Below are positions 7,299-15,408 of a stretch of 48,003 nt of DNA, piece by piece. A program made the position numbers and the translations under genes. Position 1 is the stretch's first letter. Each line of letters begins with the position of its first letter. Source of the DNA: a virus; the IMG/VR virus record IMGVR_UViG_3300013094_003309, positions 1 to 48,003 of that record, one strand, 5' to 3'. Under the pieces are notes generated by a model, which saw only the letters and a list, made by a program, of their open reading frames with translations, did no database searches and was not told the origin of the DNA.

Positions 7299-7376
7299 GC
7301 ACCACTAGCTCAATTGGTTAGAGCTCTCCGCTCATAACGGATAGGTTCTGGGTTCAAATCCCAGGTCGGTGCACCA
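7299..7376 (+). tRNA. tRNA with CAU anticodon (Met or Ile2)
   Basis: D-arm GCTC...GAGC, anticodon loop CTCATAA (CAU) on a TCCG/CGGA stem, and T-arm CTGGG-TTCAAAT-CCCAG. The acceptor GCACCAC pairs with GT-GGTGC only if one C is bulged. CCA is encoded (7374-7376). Sequence alone does not decide between elongator Met and lysidine-modified Ile2. Confidence 0.85.
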
Positions 7377-7386
7377 AATAAAATAC

Positions 7387-7415
7387 TTGACAAAATCTTA
7401 ATTATAAGTTATAAT
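7387..7415 (+). promoter_or_regulatory. Consensus sigma70 promoter for the sliding clamp
   Basis: TTGACA (7387-7392), a 17-base spacer, and TATAAT (7410-7415): a perfect match in both boxes, between the last tRNA and gene 45. It should give strong early expression of the clamp. Confidence 0.85.
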
Positions 7416-7451
7416 TATATCTGATTTAAAATTTTAACATGAGGAAATAAA

Positions 7452-8135
7452 ATGAAAATATCACCAGAAACAAATGCGATTCTAAAAAACTTCGCACATA
7501 TTAATCAATCATTATTCTTTAAAAAAGGTTCTGTCATCTCAACTATGAGTCCACAAAAGAATATTCTTGTTGATGCAACAATTACAGAAACTATACCACA
7601 AGATTTTGGTATTTACGATTTAAATAATTTTTTATCTGTGACATCATTATTTAAAGATGGCTCTGAATTAGAATTTGATCAAAATCATGTAATTATCAAA
7701 GGTTTGAATGGTAGGTCAAAAATTAAATACCGTATTACTGATCCATCAATGATTGTAGTTGCTCCAGATAAACGTCCCAAACTTCCAGTTGTTGATGTTA
7801 AATTTACATTCTCAAAAGAAGATCTAGAATGGGTTATTAAAACAGCGTCTGTTATTGGTGCACCACATTTAGCTGTTGAATCAGACGGTACAACTGTATC
7901 ATTAGTGACATTTGATGAGAGTAATGATGCAGGTCATACAAACTCATTAGAAATGAGTGATGTGGATCCAGAAGGAAATGTGTTTAAATTAGTTTATAAA
8001 ACTGAAAATTTAAAAGTTATTCCTGATTCATATTCTGTTGAAATTAGTTCTAAAGGTATTTCAACATGGACTTCAATAACTAATGAAATTAAATATTACA
8101 TTACATTAGAAACATCAAGTAAATTTGGAGGGTAA
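7452..8135 (+). CDS. 45: DNA polymerase sliding clamp, gp45
   Basis: 227 residues, the same size as T4 gp45 (228). A trimeric ring that tethers gp43 to DNA and, with gp55, activates late promoters. The start is set by GAGGA before the ATG. The sequence follows the two-domain clamp pattern; 'IYDLNNFLSVTSLF' and the central 'KRPKLPVVDVKF' interdomain stretch are typical. Its own consensus promoter lies 37 bases upstream, and the gene is followed closely by a TTG-started small gene, DsbA and then the clamp loader. Confidence 0.95.
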   Translation: MKISPETNAILKNFAHINQSLFFKKGSVISTMSPQKNILVDATITETIPQDFGIYDLNNFLSVTSLFKDGSELEFDQNHVIIKGLNGRSKIKYRITDPSMIVVAPDKRPKLPVVDVKFTFSKEDLEWVIKTASVIGAPHLAVESDGTTVSLVTFDESNDAGHTNSLEMSDVDPEGNVFKLVYKTENLKVIPDSYSVEISSKGISTWTSITNEIKYYITLETSSKFGG

Positions 8136-8136
8136 T

Positions 8137-8364
8137 TTGCAAACAATTGAATTTATTTTGTCTGAAAATAGTATAAAAGTTTTAGATTCGCAACAATTAA
8201 CTGAAAAACATAAATTATTAGTTAGTGTTGATATTGGCGATTTATCATATGAAAAAGCGCAAGAATATTTGTCTGCTGTGACTGAAGCATTTAAAAGTGT
8301 TGTTGATCCAGCTTCAGTTTTGGTTTATCCAGATAGCATTGATGTAACATTGATTGAACAATAA
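8137..8364 (+). CDS. Small conserved phage protein, unknown function
   Basis: 75 residues from a TTG at 8137, chosen because GGAGGG (8127-8132) sits four bases upstream. An upstream in-frame TTG (8125) overlaps the clamp gene and has no site. The protein is mostly alternating beta/helix with acidic residues and no Cys. It lies between gp45 and DsbA, so it may act in late transcription or clamp function, but no family is recognised. Confidence 0.7.
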   Translation: MQTIEFILSENSIKVLDSQQLTEKHKLLVSVDIGDLSYEKAQEYLSAVTEAFKSVVDPASVLVYPDSIDVTLIEQ

Positions 8365-8380
8365 AATTAGGAAATATATT

Positions 8381-8662
8381 ATGAGTAATAAAATTAGTAT
8401 TGAAACAGTATTTGGAACATTAGACGATAACCAATCACAAACTCTTCGTGAAGGTATTAAAGAAATATCTGTCCATCTGTCTAGGATGGATATTGAAAAG
8501 GAAGCGATTAAAGATATTGTCGCTTCCGTTTTTGATGAAACTAAAGTTCCTAAAAAAATGATTAATAGATTTGCTAAAGTTTATCATAAACAATGCTTTT
8601 CTGAAGTAGTTGTTGAAGACAACGAATTCCAATCACTATATTCTGCTTTATTTAGTAATTAA
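8381..8662 (+). CDS. dsbA: DsbA-like dsDNA-binding late transcription protein
   Basis: 93 residues from ATG 8381 with AGGAA upstream; an earlier TTG in frame is disregarded. The second half, 'KDIVASVFDETKV...KMINRFAKVYHKQ', then 'LYSALFSN' at the end, follows T4 DsbA ('KMFNRLLALYHK', ending 'LYDTVFSK'), a small helical dsDNA-binding protein linked to late transcription. Position next to the clamp gene supports this. It ends at a clear intrinsic terminator. Confidence 0.7.
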   Translation: MSNKISIETVFGTLDDNQSQTLREGIKEISVHLSRMDIEKEAIKDIVASVFDETKVPKKMINRFAKVYHKQCFSEVVVEDNEFQSLYSALFSN

Positions 8663-8674
8663 ATTATGATTTTT

Positions 8675-8705
8675 GCCTCGCTGAGAAATTGGTGAGGCTT
8701 TTTTA
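8675..8705 (+). terminator. Intrinsic terminator after dsbA
   Basis: GCCTCGC (8675-8681) pairs with GTGAGGC (8692-8698), with one G-T pair, around a 10-base loop, and is followed by TTTTTT. Confidence 0.85.
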
Positions 8706-8720
8706 TGTGAGATATATAAT

Positions 8721-9662
8721 ATGGTAAGAGAAGAGATTCTGTGGGCTCAAAAATACAGACCAAATAAAATTGCAGATTGTATTCTTCCTGAATCAATCAA
8801 AACATCATTTCAAGAATTTGTTAACCAAGATAAAATCCCAAATCTGTTGATTTCTGGTTCTCAAGGTTCTGGTAAAACAACACTTGCAAAAGCTCTTTGT
8901 GAAGAAGTTGGTTGTGATTACATAATTATTAATGGATCTGATGAAAATGGTATTGATGTTCTTCGTGGGAAAATTAAAAATTATGCTTCTTCAGTTTCTT
9001 TGAGTGGAGGGAGAAAGGTTGTAATTATTGATGAGGCGGATTATCTTAATGCAAATTCGTTACAACCAGCATTGCGTAACGCTATAGAAGAATTTTCTAT
9101 TAATTGTTCTTTTATTTTCACATGCAATTATAAAAATAGAATTATTGAACCATTACATTCAAGATGTTCTGTTATTGATGTGAAAATATCAAAGGAAGAT
9201 AAACCTAAATTGATGGCTCAGTTTTTTAAACGAGTTTGTTGGATTTTAGGTGAAGAAAAGATAGAATATAATAAAGAAGTTGTAGCTCAAGTTATTTCTA
9301 AATATTATCCAGATAACCGTAGAATCCTTAATGAATTACAACGTTATGCGATGGGTGGAACAATTGATGTAGGTTTATTGTCTCAAGTTTCCGATATTCA
9401 ATTAACACCTTTAATTACAGCGTTAAAAGAAAAGAATTTTGCAGATACTAGAAAATGGTTATCTGATAATGACGATATTGATTCTGTAACACTTTTCAGA
9501 AAATTGTATGATAATTCTTATGAATTGTTAAAACCAAATTCAATTCCACAATTAGTTTTATTGATAGCAAAATATCAATATCAAAACGCTTTCGTTGCTG
9601 ATCAGCAAATTAATACGTTAGCATTGTTTACTGAAATGATGATAGAATTGGAATATCAATAA
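8721..9662 (+). CDS. 44: Clamp loader large subunit, gp44
   Basis: 313 residues (T4 319). AAA+ ATPase that, as a 4:1 complex with gp62, opens and loads the gp45 clamp. Walker A GSQGSGKT (46-53), Walker B with DEAD (104-107), and the arginine-finger motif SRC (147-149) are visible. No strong ribosome site precedes the ATG, and an AU-rich stretch is next to it, the kind of leader targeted by RegA in T4. The stop overlaps the gp62 start (TAATGG). Confidence 0.95.
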   Translation: MVREEILWAQKYRPNKIADCILPESIKTSFQEFVNQDKIPNLLISGSQGSGKTTLAKALCEEVGCDYIIINGSDENGIDVLRGKIKNYASSVSLSGGRKVVIIDEADYLNANSLQPALRNAIEEFSINCSFIFTCNYKNRIIEPLHSRCSVIDVKISKEDKPKLMAQFFKRVCWILGEEKIEYNKEVVAQVISKYYPDNRRILNELQRYAMGGTIDVGLLSQVSDIQLTPLITALKEKNFADTRKWLSDNDDIDSVTLFRKLYDNSYELLKPNSIPQLVLLIAKYQYQNAFVADQQINTLALFTEMMIELEYQ

Positions 9663-10042
9663 TGGATTTATTTAAGGATTTGCTTCCAGGTATATTGCAA
9701 AAAAAGAATTATATCCTTAATGAAGATAACGAAAAAGAATATAAACCTTATATTGTTAATATGGCATTATCGCAACATACTGATTGTGTATTATATGTAA
9801 ATGAGATGAATCAATATCCAAGTCTTGATAATAAGATGCAATATGATTTTTATTATTATGCTTTACGAGCGCAGAAACGTCCGTATCAAAAGTGGTTTAA
9901 ATCTACAGAATCAAAAGACCTATTAAATGTGAAAGAATACTTTGGATTTTCTTCTGAGAAGGCAAAAGAAGCTTTGAGAATACTGACAACAGAACAATTA
10001 GGACATATAGCTAAAATTGTTGATAAAGGTGGTAGGGAATAG
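9662..10042 (+). CDS. 62: Clamp loader small subunit, gp62
   Basis: 126 residues, shorter than T4 gp62 (187). The motifs 'DLLPGILQKKNYI', 'VNMALSQHTDCV' and 'YYALRAQKRPYQKW' are characteristic of this family. It is a non-ATPase collar subunit of the clamp loader. It overlaps the gp44 stop by one base, preserving the T4 order 45-44-62-regA-43 apart from insertions. Confidence 0.9.
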   Translation: MDLFKDLLPGILQKKNYILNEDNEKEYKPYIVNMALSQHTDCVLYVNEMNQYPSLDNKMQYDFYYYALRAQKRPYQKWFKSTESKDLLNVKEYFGFSSEKAKEALRILTTEQLGHIAKIVDKGGRE

Positions 10043-10057
10043 CAACATTTTATGTTT

Positions 10058-10065
10058 TATAAATA
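10058..10065 (+). promoter_or_regulatory. T4-type late promoter box TATAAATA
   Basis: A perfect match to the T4 late -10 consensus recognised by gp55, in the short gap between gp62 and regA. It could drive late expression of regA and the Ala-rich gene at 10524. No -35 element is required for this class. Confidence 0.6.
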
Positions 10066-10103
10066 CTTTTATTTTAAAACATAAGGATTTATGGAGCTAT
10101 ATT

Positions 10104-10508
10104 ATGAGTGATATTTTTAATGGATTTGGGGTTGAGGTCTTCATTGATGAAGAAAATTTTTTAAAAATAAAAGAAACGTTATCAAGAATTGGTGTTTTAT
10201 CAAAAAAAGATAATTCATTGTATCAGTCTTGTCATATATTACATAAACAAGGCAGATATGTTGTAATTCATTTTAAAGAATTATTTGCTCTTGATAATAA
10301 ACTACATAGTATTGATGAAAATGATATTGCTAGAAGAAATACAATTGTAAAATTATTACAAGATTGGGAACTTCTTGAGATTCAAAATCCAGATTCTTGT
10401 AAATCTCCATTAGTTCCAATATCTCAAATAAAAATTCTTTCTTATAAAGAAAAATCTGATTATAATTTAGTTAGTAAATATAATATTGGCAAAATAAAAT
10501 CAAAGTAA
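10104..10508 (+). CDS. regA: Translational repressor RegA
   Basis: 134 residues (T4 122). Binds AU-rich ribosome sites of early phage mRNAs to shut off translation. The block 'FLKIKETLSRIGVLS...LYQSCHILHKQGRYVVIHFKE' (written in two parts) matches T4 RegA closely, as do 'DIARRNTIVKLL' and 'KYNIGKI' at the end. ATG 10104 is chosen because GGAG is seven bases upstream; the upstream in-frame extension overlaps gp62 and is not conserved. Confidence 0.93.
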   Translation: MSDIFNGFGVEVFIDEENFLKIKETLSRIGVLSKKDNSLYQSCHILHKQGRYVVIHFKELFALDNKLHSIDENDIARRNTIVKLLQDWELLEIQNPDSCKSPLVPISQIKILSYKEKSDYNLVSKYNIGKIKSK

Positions 10509-10523
10509 ATTTGGAAATTAATC

Positions 10524-11318
10524 ATGCCTTGTCATAATGAATTAAATTCGCAATTAAAGGGTCTTCAAGCTAGGTTAGAACAAGCTGAGAATGATATAAA
10601 TGCACATTATGCTGGTATATCTCAATTAGCGTTGTCGTTAGCTGCAAATCCATTTACTGCTGGAAGTGCAGCAGCTACTGCAGCAATTTATAATTTAAAT
10701 CCTATAGGGATGAAAATCCTTCGTGCATTATTATCAGCCTTGATTCCAAAGGAACTTCAAAATACAATGAGAATGTTGACCATGTTGTCGGCTTCAAGTA
10801 TTGATGATTTAGCGGAAGGTATTGTTGATTCTGCTGCTGCACAAGTTGTTGGAGCTGTTAATTATGGTATTGATTCGATAACTGAAACAGCATTAAGTGA
10901 AATGATTTCTGTACAAAACGAATTAAATTCTTTGGTACCAAATGCGGTCAATGGGACCGTTCAAGCATTAGCAATGTCATCATTAAATAATGATAAATCT
11001 TATAATATTAATTTAGCGCAACAAGCATATGATGCTTGGTATTCAGCTTCTATTGCTCCTGTTGGAGAATTTACACAAAGTCAAATTAATTCTTTAAGAG
11101 TTGCATATCTTAAGGCTCAACAAGTTGTTAATACAATTAATGCGGGTGTTGCTGGTGTTGTTGCTCAAGCTGGAGGTCTTTTATCTGGAGCTTCTCCAAC
11201 CATCCAAGAAATAAATACTGCATTGCAACAATTTAATAATATTGCTGCTTTTATTCTTACACAAAATGATATTTCAAGCTGTAAGTCTAAAGCAATGAAG
11301 ATTGGACCAAATACCTAA
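10524..11318 (+). CDS. Ala-rich helical protein, possible virion protein
   Basis: 264 residues, rich in Ala, Ser and Asn, mostly predicted helix. A hydrophobic, small-residue stretch lies at about 35-75 and a second Gly/Ala-rich one near 200-220. It starts MPCHNELNSQLKG with GGAA upstream and ends with 'SSCKSKAMKIGPNT'. It lies between regA and Hsp20, downstream of a late box at 10058 and upstream of a terminator. Composition and possible late control suggest a structural or membrane-active virion protein; this is inference and the family is not recognised. Confidence 0.6.
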   Translation: MPCHNELNSQLKGLQARLEQAENDINAHYAGISQLALSLAANPFTAGSAAATAAIYNLNPIGMKILRALLSALIPKELQNTMRMLTMLSASSIDDLAEGIVDSAAAQVVGAVNYGIDSITETALSEMISVQNELNSLVPNAVNGTVQALAMSSLNNDKSYNINLAQQAYDAWYSASIAPVGEFTQSQINSLRVAYLKAQQVVNTINAGVAGVVAQAGGLLSGASPTIQEINTALQQFNNIAAFILTQNDISSCKSKAMKIGPNT

Positions 11319-11327
11319 ATAGAATTT

Positions 11328-11342
11328 GTAGGGTGTTCCTAC
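11328..11342 (+). other. Small RNA hairpin before terminator
   Basis: GTAGG (11328-11332) / CCTAC (11338-11342) with a five-base loop, immediately upstream of the terminator stem. Confidence 0.4.
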
Positions 11343-11346
11343 AAAG

Positions 11347-11379
11347 CTTAAGCCTGCTTCGGGGGTTTAAGAATTTTTA
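11347..11379 (+). terminator. Intrinsic terminator after the Ala-rich gene
   Basis: CTTAAGCC (11347-11354) pairs with GGTTTAAG (11364-11371), with one G-T pair, closing a GC-rich loop, and is followed by AATTTTT. Confidence 0.7.
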
Positions 11380-11410
11380 AATAAAATCTTGCTTTTTAAA
11401 GGAGACTAAA

Positions 11411-11860
11411 ATGACACAATTAGAACAATTTAGAACAATTCACAATACTGCGTTAATAGGTTTTGATGATCTATTTCGTAGAATCAAAGAATTAGAAAGT
11501 CCAAAAACAAATTTCCCTCCCTATGATATAATTAAAACATCTGATGATGCTTTTGTTATTAAATTGGCTGTTGCTGGTTATACGAAAGATGATATTTCTG
11601 TAACATTAGATTCTGGAAGATTATTTGTGGATGGATCAATAAGACCTGATGATTATTCATTAGATTCTTTATTGGATAAAAAAGAAAAATATCCCGAATA
11701 TCTTTATAAAGGAATTTCGCAAAGGAATTTCAAAAGAGAATTTACTCTTGCAGATACTGTTGAAGTTTCTGAAGTAAAATTGTCTGAAGGTATGTTATCT
11801 ATACATTTAAAAAATGTAATTCCAGAAAGCCAAAAACCAAAAACTTTTGAAATTATATAG
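11411..11860 (+). CDS. hsp20: Small heat-shock protein Hsp20
   Basis: 149 residues with AGGAG upstream. The alpha-crystallin domain is visible: 'FPPYDIIKTSDDAFVIKLAV' (start), 'GYTKDDISVTLDSGRLFVDG', 'FKREFTLADTVEV' and the 'GMLSIHLKN' version of the A-x-x-x-G-x-L signature; the C-terminal tail has an I-x-x-x pattern. Hsp20 genes are a hallmark of marine T4-like phages. Presumed role: ATP-independent chaperone during phage assembly. It is flanked by terminators on both sides, so it is a single-gene transcription unit. Confidence 0.9.
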   Translation: MTQLEQFRTIHNTALIGFDDLFRRIKELESPKTNFPPYDIIKTSDDAFVIKLAVAGYTKDDISVTLDSGRLFVDGSIRPDDYSLDSLLDKKEKYPEYLYKGISQRNFKREFTLADTVEVSEVKLSEGMLSIHLKNVIPESQKPKTFEII

Positions 11861-11876
11861 ATTTAATGTTCTAAAT

Positions 11877-11904
11877 AAAACGGCAAATTAAACCTTGCCG
11901 TTTT
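11877..11904 (+). terminator. Intrinsic terminator after hsp20
   Basis: AAAACGGCAA (11877-11886) pairs perfectly with TTGCCGTTTT (11895-11904) around an eight-base loop. The right arm also forms the -35 box of the next promoter. The A/T symmetry allows it to work in both directions. Confidence 0.85.
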
Positions 11905-11923
11905 ATCACTTTTATAGTATAAT
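11895..11923 (+). promoter_or_regulatory. Sigma70-type promoter for dCMP deaminase
   Basis: TTGCCG (11895-11900), a 17-base spacer, and TATAAT (11918-11923) within a TATAGTATAAT core. The -35 box lies inside the terminator's right arm. Confidence 0.7.
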
Positions 11924-11946
11924 AAATTTTTAATTTAGGATTTTTT

Positions 11947-12462
11947 ATGAAACAAAAATTTATTGACTATTTTATGTCTGTTGCAGAATTAACTGCAAAT
12001 CTCTCTCATGCTAAAAAATTAAAAGTTGGTTCTGTTATTGTAAAAGATGATAGAATAATTTCTTGTGGATATAATGGATTACCTGCAGGATGGAATTCAA
12101 ATATATGCGAGAAAGTTTCATTTCTTTCTGATGCTGAATATTTCAATTCTACAACCGAAGAAAAGCAAAAATATACCCCAATAGATGGGATTTATTTTTG
12201 GAAGGGTTTAAAAACATATGATGAAGTAATACATTCTGAAGCAAATTCAATCTCAAGATTAGCGAGTTCAACTGAATCTGGAGTTGGTGCGATAATGTTT
12301 TGCACGCATTCTCCTTGCATTCAATGTAGTAAAATAATTTATAGTGCTGGAATTAAAACTGTATATTATAAACACGAATATCGTTCAACAGAAGGAATAA
12401 AATTTTTAAAAATGTGTGGAGTTGAGATTATAAAATACATTGACGAAAGAGCTAATGTATAG
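11947..12462 (+). CDS. cd: dCMP deaminase
   Basis: 171 residues (T4 193). Deaminates dCMP to dUMP for dTTP synthesis, working with ThyX at 43053. The zinc site is complete: HSE (96-98) with catalytic Glu98, and PCIQC (C124, C127). The 'CGYNGLPAGWNSN' N-terminal motif is typical of T4-type enzymes. Long-range pairing with the nucleotide-metabolism genes at 43-47 kb is expected. The end of the gene contains the -35 of the next promoter. Confidence 0.92.
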   Translation: MKQKFIDYFMSVAELTANLSHAKKLKVGSVIVKDDRIISCGYNGLPAGWNSNICEKVSFLSDAEYFNSTTEEKQKYTPIDGIYFWKGLKTYDEVIHSEANSISRLASSTESGVGAIMFCTHSPCIQCSKIIYSAGIKTVYYKHEYRSTEGIKFLKMCGVEIIKYIDERANV

Positions 12463-12468
12463 TATAAT
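12440..12468 (+). promoter_or_regulatory. Sigma70-type promoter for the LSm-like gene and gp43
   Basis: TTGACG (12440-12445, inside the deaminase gene), a 17-base spacer, and TATAAT (12463-12468) within TATAGTATAAT. Transcription would start about 12475. Confidence 0.7.
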
Positions 12469-12497
12469 ATAATCTTAAATACAATAAAGGAAAAATC

Positions 12498-12809
12498 ATG
12501 ACAGATATTAGAATGTTTAGAACAATTAGTGGTGAAGATGTTATTGCGGAATTTGTGGAAACAAACAAAACAGGTGATGTTTATAAAAATGCCATACAAT
12601 TAGTTATTGTGCCTAAAAGAAGTAATCCAGAAGAGCAATCCTATGCATTTGCACCATTCCCACAATATGCTCAACAAAATACAGAAGGTAAAATTACATT
12701 TAATACAAATTTAATTTCATTTTTTATTGATATTGATGAACAATTCTTAGAACAATATAATTCAATTTTCGGAATTATATCGGCACCTGCTCCAAAAATT
12801 ATTATTTAA
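12498..12809 (+). CDS. LSm/Sm-like phage protein
   Basis: 103 residues with AAGGA upstream. 'MFRTISGEDVIAEF' followed by 'YKNAIQLVIVP' resembles a small Sm-like beta-barrel phage family, also seen in the gene at 835-1218. The middle is Gln/Ser/Pro-rich ('YAFAPFPQYAQQN'), then 'NLISFFIDIDEQFLEQYNSI'. It sits directly before DNA polymerase and shares its promoter. Function is unknown; RNA binding is a guess from the fold. Confidence 0.65.
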   Translation: MTDIRMFRTISGEDVIAEFVETNKTGDVYKNAIQLVIVPKRSNPEEQSYAFAPFPQYAQQNTEGKITFNTNLISFFIDIDEQFLEQYNSIFGIISAPAPKIII

Positions 12810-12847
12810 AAATAATTCTAAATATGATAATTGATAGGAGTTGATAT

Positions 12848-15394
12848 ATGGAAAGTGAAGGTTCTTCCTTCTACACAAATGTAAGAGTTATTGGAAATAA
12901 TATTTGTTATAGGGGTGTTGATGACTCGGGCCAACAGATCAGATTTAAATATGAATATAGCCCAAAGGTTTATGTTCCTTCTAATAAACAATCGAATTTT
13001 AAAACTTTGGATGGAAAGTATGTAGATGAAATTGAACCTGGATGTATCAAAGAAACAAGAGATTTCATAAAACGATATGAAGAAGTTGATAATTTCGATA
13101 TTTATGGTGATATTGGATTTGATGTACAATACATTTCAGATAAGTTCCAATCTAATGTAGATTGGGATATAAATAAAATTTCAATTCATATCTTAGATAT
13201 TGAAACTGCTTCTGAAAATGTAAATGCTGTGTCTCATAAATTAACAGCACCAGAAGAAATTCTTTTAATTTCTATGACTGAATTGTCTACAAAAAAAGTC
13301 ACAACATTCACATCAAGAGATTACAATGGGACAAATGATGATAATGCTGAAATTATTTTATGCCAAGATGAGTATTCGTTATTAAATCAATTTCTTGATC
13401 ATTGGAATCGTATTGGTATTGATATCGTTTCTGGTTGGAATATTGATGGTTTTGATATACCATATTTGATTAATAGAATATCGAATGTTATGGGAGATGA
13501 TCATGCTAAACGATTAAGTCCATGGAAAATGGTTTCTTCTAGAAAAATAAAAGGTAAGTTTGGTAAAGATGATATTGTTTATGATATTGCTGGAGTTAGT
13601 TGTTTGGATTTTATGCAACTATATCTCAAATTTACATATGTTAAAAGAGAAATGTATTCTTTAGATTATATTTGTCAAGTTGAATTGGGTAAAGGTAAAT
13701 TAGATCATAGTGAATTTGCTACATTTAAAGAATTTTACACTAAAGGATTTGATAAGTTCATTGATTATAACATCATTGATACGATTCGAGTTATTGAACT
13801 TGAAGAGAAATTAAAGTTAATTGAACTTTGTTTAACAATGTCATATTTGGCAAAAATAAATTATAATGATGTATTCTCACAAATTAGAATGTGGGATTCA
13901 ATCATTTATAATCATTTAAAACATCAGAACATTGTAATACCTAAAAAAGCATCTGGTTCTAAATCAGAACAATTTGAAGGCGCATTTGTAAAAGAACCAG
14001 TTCCTGGATTATACAATTGGGTTGTTAGTTTTGATGCAACTTCACTTTATCCTAGTATTATGCAGACATGGAATATTTCTCCAGAAACTTATATGGGTGT
14101 TGATACATCAATTTCTGTATCTGGGTTAATGGGTAAGAAATGTGAGATATCAGAAGAATATGCTACTGCTGCTAATGGAGCTATGTATAAAAGAGATAAG
14201 AAAGGGTTGCTTCCAGAACTTATTGATATTTACATGGCAAAAAGAAGATCTGCTAAAAATAGTATGATTGAAGCAGAAAAACAGTTGGAAAAATTAAAGA
14301 AAATTAAATTTGATTCTGATATTGATGAACAAAAAGAATACAAACGTCTTGTTAATGAAATATCTAAATTTAATAATGAACAAATGGCGTTTAAAATTGG
14401 TCTTAATAGTCTCTATGGGGCGATTGGAAATGCTTACTGTAGGTATTTTGAATTAGAAAATGCAAGAGCTATTACTTTGACTGGACAATATATAATTAAA
14501 ACGGTCGGTGAAGGATTGAATAGAGATCTTAGTAAATTATTTAAAATTGATGATTACGATTGGTCTTTTTATTCTGATACAGATTCTTGTTATGTTTCTT
14601 TGGAACCTATGGTAAATAAGTTTTATAAGGATTTGTCTGATGAAAAACTTGTCAATCTTATCGATAAGATTTCTAAAGAAAAAATAACACCTATTATTAA
14701 TGATAATTGTTTAGACCTTCAAACATATACAAATTCTTATAGAAATATGATTTCTTTTAAACAAGAGGGTATTTCTAGTAATGGCATTTGGGTTGCTAAA
14801 AAACGTTATTTTTTGAATGTTCTTGATAATGAAGGGGTAAGGTATGCTTCTCCAAAATTAAAAGTTATGGGTTTAGAAGTTGTAAAATCTTCAACTCCAG
14901 GTGTTGTAAGGGAGAAATTAAAGACGTGTTTATCTTTAATTCTTGATAACAAAGAAGATGATTTACAAAATTTTATTGAGGATTTTAGATTAGAATTTAA
15001 ATCTCTTCCTGTTGAAGATATTGCATCTCCAAGAGGAGTTAATGGTATTGAAAAATATTCTAATTCCACTACGGTGTATAATTCTGGGTGTCCTTTGCAT
15101 ACAAAAGGTGCAATTATTTACAATAAAAAATTAAGGGAATTAAAGTTGGATAATACTTATCCTATTGTTGGTGAAGGTGATAGAATTAAATATACATATT
15201 TAAAATCGCCAAACCCAATTAAAGATATTGTTATTGGATTTCCCTCTGAACTTCCAAAAGAATTTAAACTTGAAAATTATATCGATTATGATAAACAATT
15301 TGAAAAAACATTTTTAGAACCAATAAAATCTATCCTTCAAATATTAGATTGGACAACTGAAAAAACCAATTCTATTGAAGACTTTTTTTCTTAA
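12848..15394 (+). CDS. 43: DNA polymerase, gp43 (family B)
   Basis: 848 residues (T4 898). GGAG lies before the ATG. Exonuclease motif I DIET at 117-120, Exo II GWNIDGFD near 196-203, and Exo III 'YNIIDT' near 307-312. Polymerase motif A 'DATSLYPSI' (396-404), motif B 'KIGLNSLYGAIGN' (516-528) and motif C YSDTDS (575-580) are intact, plus KKRYF downstream. The C-terminal tail 'SIEDFFS' fits a clamp-binding peptide like T4's. It has no intein, unlike its neighbours UvsX and NrdA. Confidence 0.97.
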   Translation: MESEGSSFYTNVRVIGNNICYRGVDDSGQQIRFKYEYSPKVYVPSNKQSNFKTLDGKYVDEIEPGCIKETRDFIKRYEEVDNFDIYGDIGFDVQYISDKFQSNVDWDINKISIHILDIETASENVNAVSHKLTAPEEILLISMTELSTKKVTTFTSRDYNGTNDDNAEIILCQDEYSLLNQFLDHWNRIGIDIVSGWNIDGFDIPYLINRISNVMGDDHAKRLSPWKMVSSRKIKGKFGKDDIVYDIAGVSCLDFMQLYLKFTYVKREMYSLDYICQVELGKGKLDHSEFATFKEFYTKGFDKFIDYNIIDTIRVIELEEKLKLIELCLTMSYLAKINYNDVFSQIRMWDSIIYNHLKHQNIVIPKKASGSKSEQFEGAFVKEPVPGLYNWVVSFDATSLYPSIMQTWNISPETYMGVDTSISVSGLMGKKCEISEEYATAANGAMYKRDKKGLLPELIDIYMAKRRSAKNSMIEAEKQLEKLKKIKFDSDIDEQKEYKRLVNEISKFNNEQMAFKIGLNSLYGAIGNAYCRYFELENARAITLTGQYIIKTVGEGLNRDLSKLFKIDDYDWSFYSDTDSCYVSLEPMVNKFYKDLSDEKLVNLIDKISKEKITPIINDNCLDLQTYTNSYRNMISFKQEGISSNGIWVAKKRYFLNVLDNEGVRYASPKLKVMGLEVVKSSTPGVVREKLKTCLSLILDNKEDDLQNFIEDFRLEFKSLPVEDIASPRGVNGIEKYSNSTTVYNSGCPLHTKGAIIYNKKLRELKLDNTYPIVGEGDRIKYTYLKSPNPIKDIVIGFPSELPKEFKLENYIDYDKQFEKTFLEPIKSILQILDWTTEKTNSIEDFFS

Positions 15395-15408
15395 TTAAAG
15401 GAAATATT

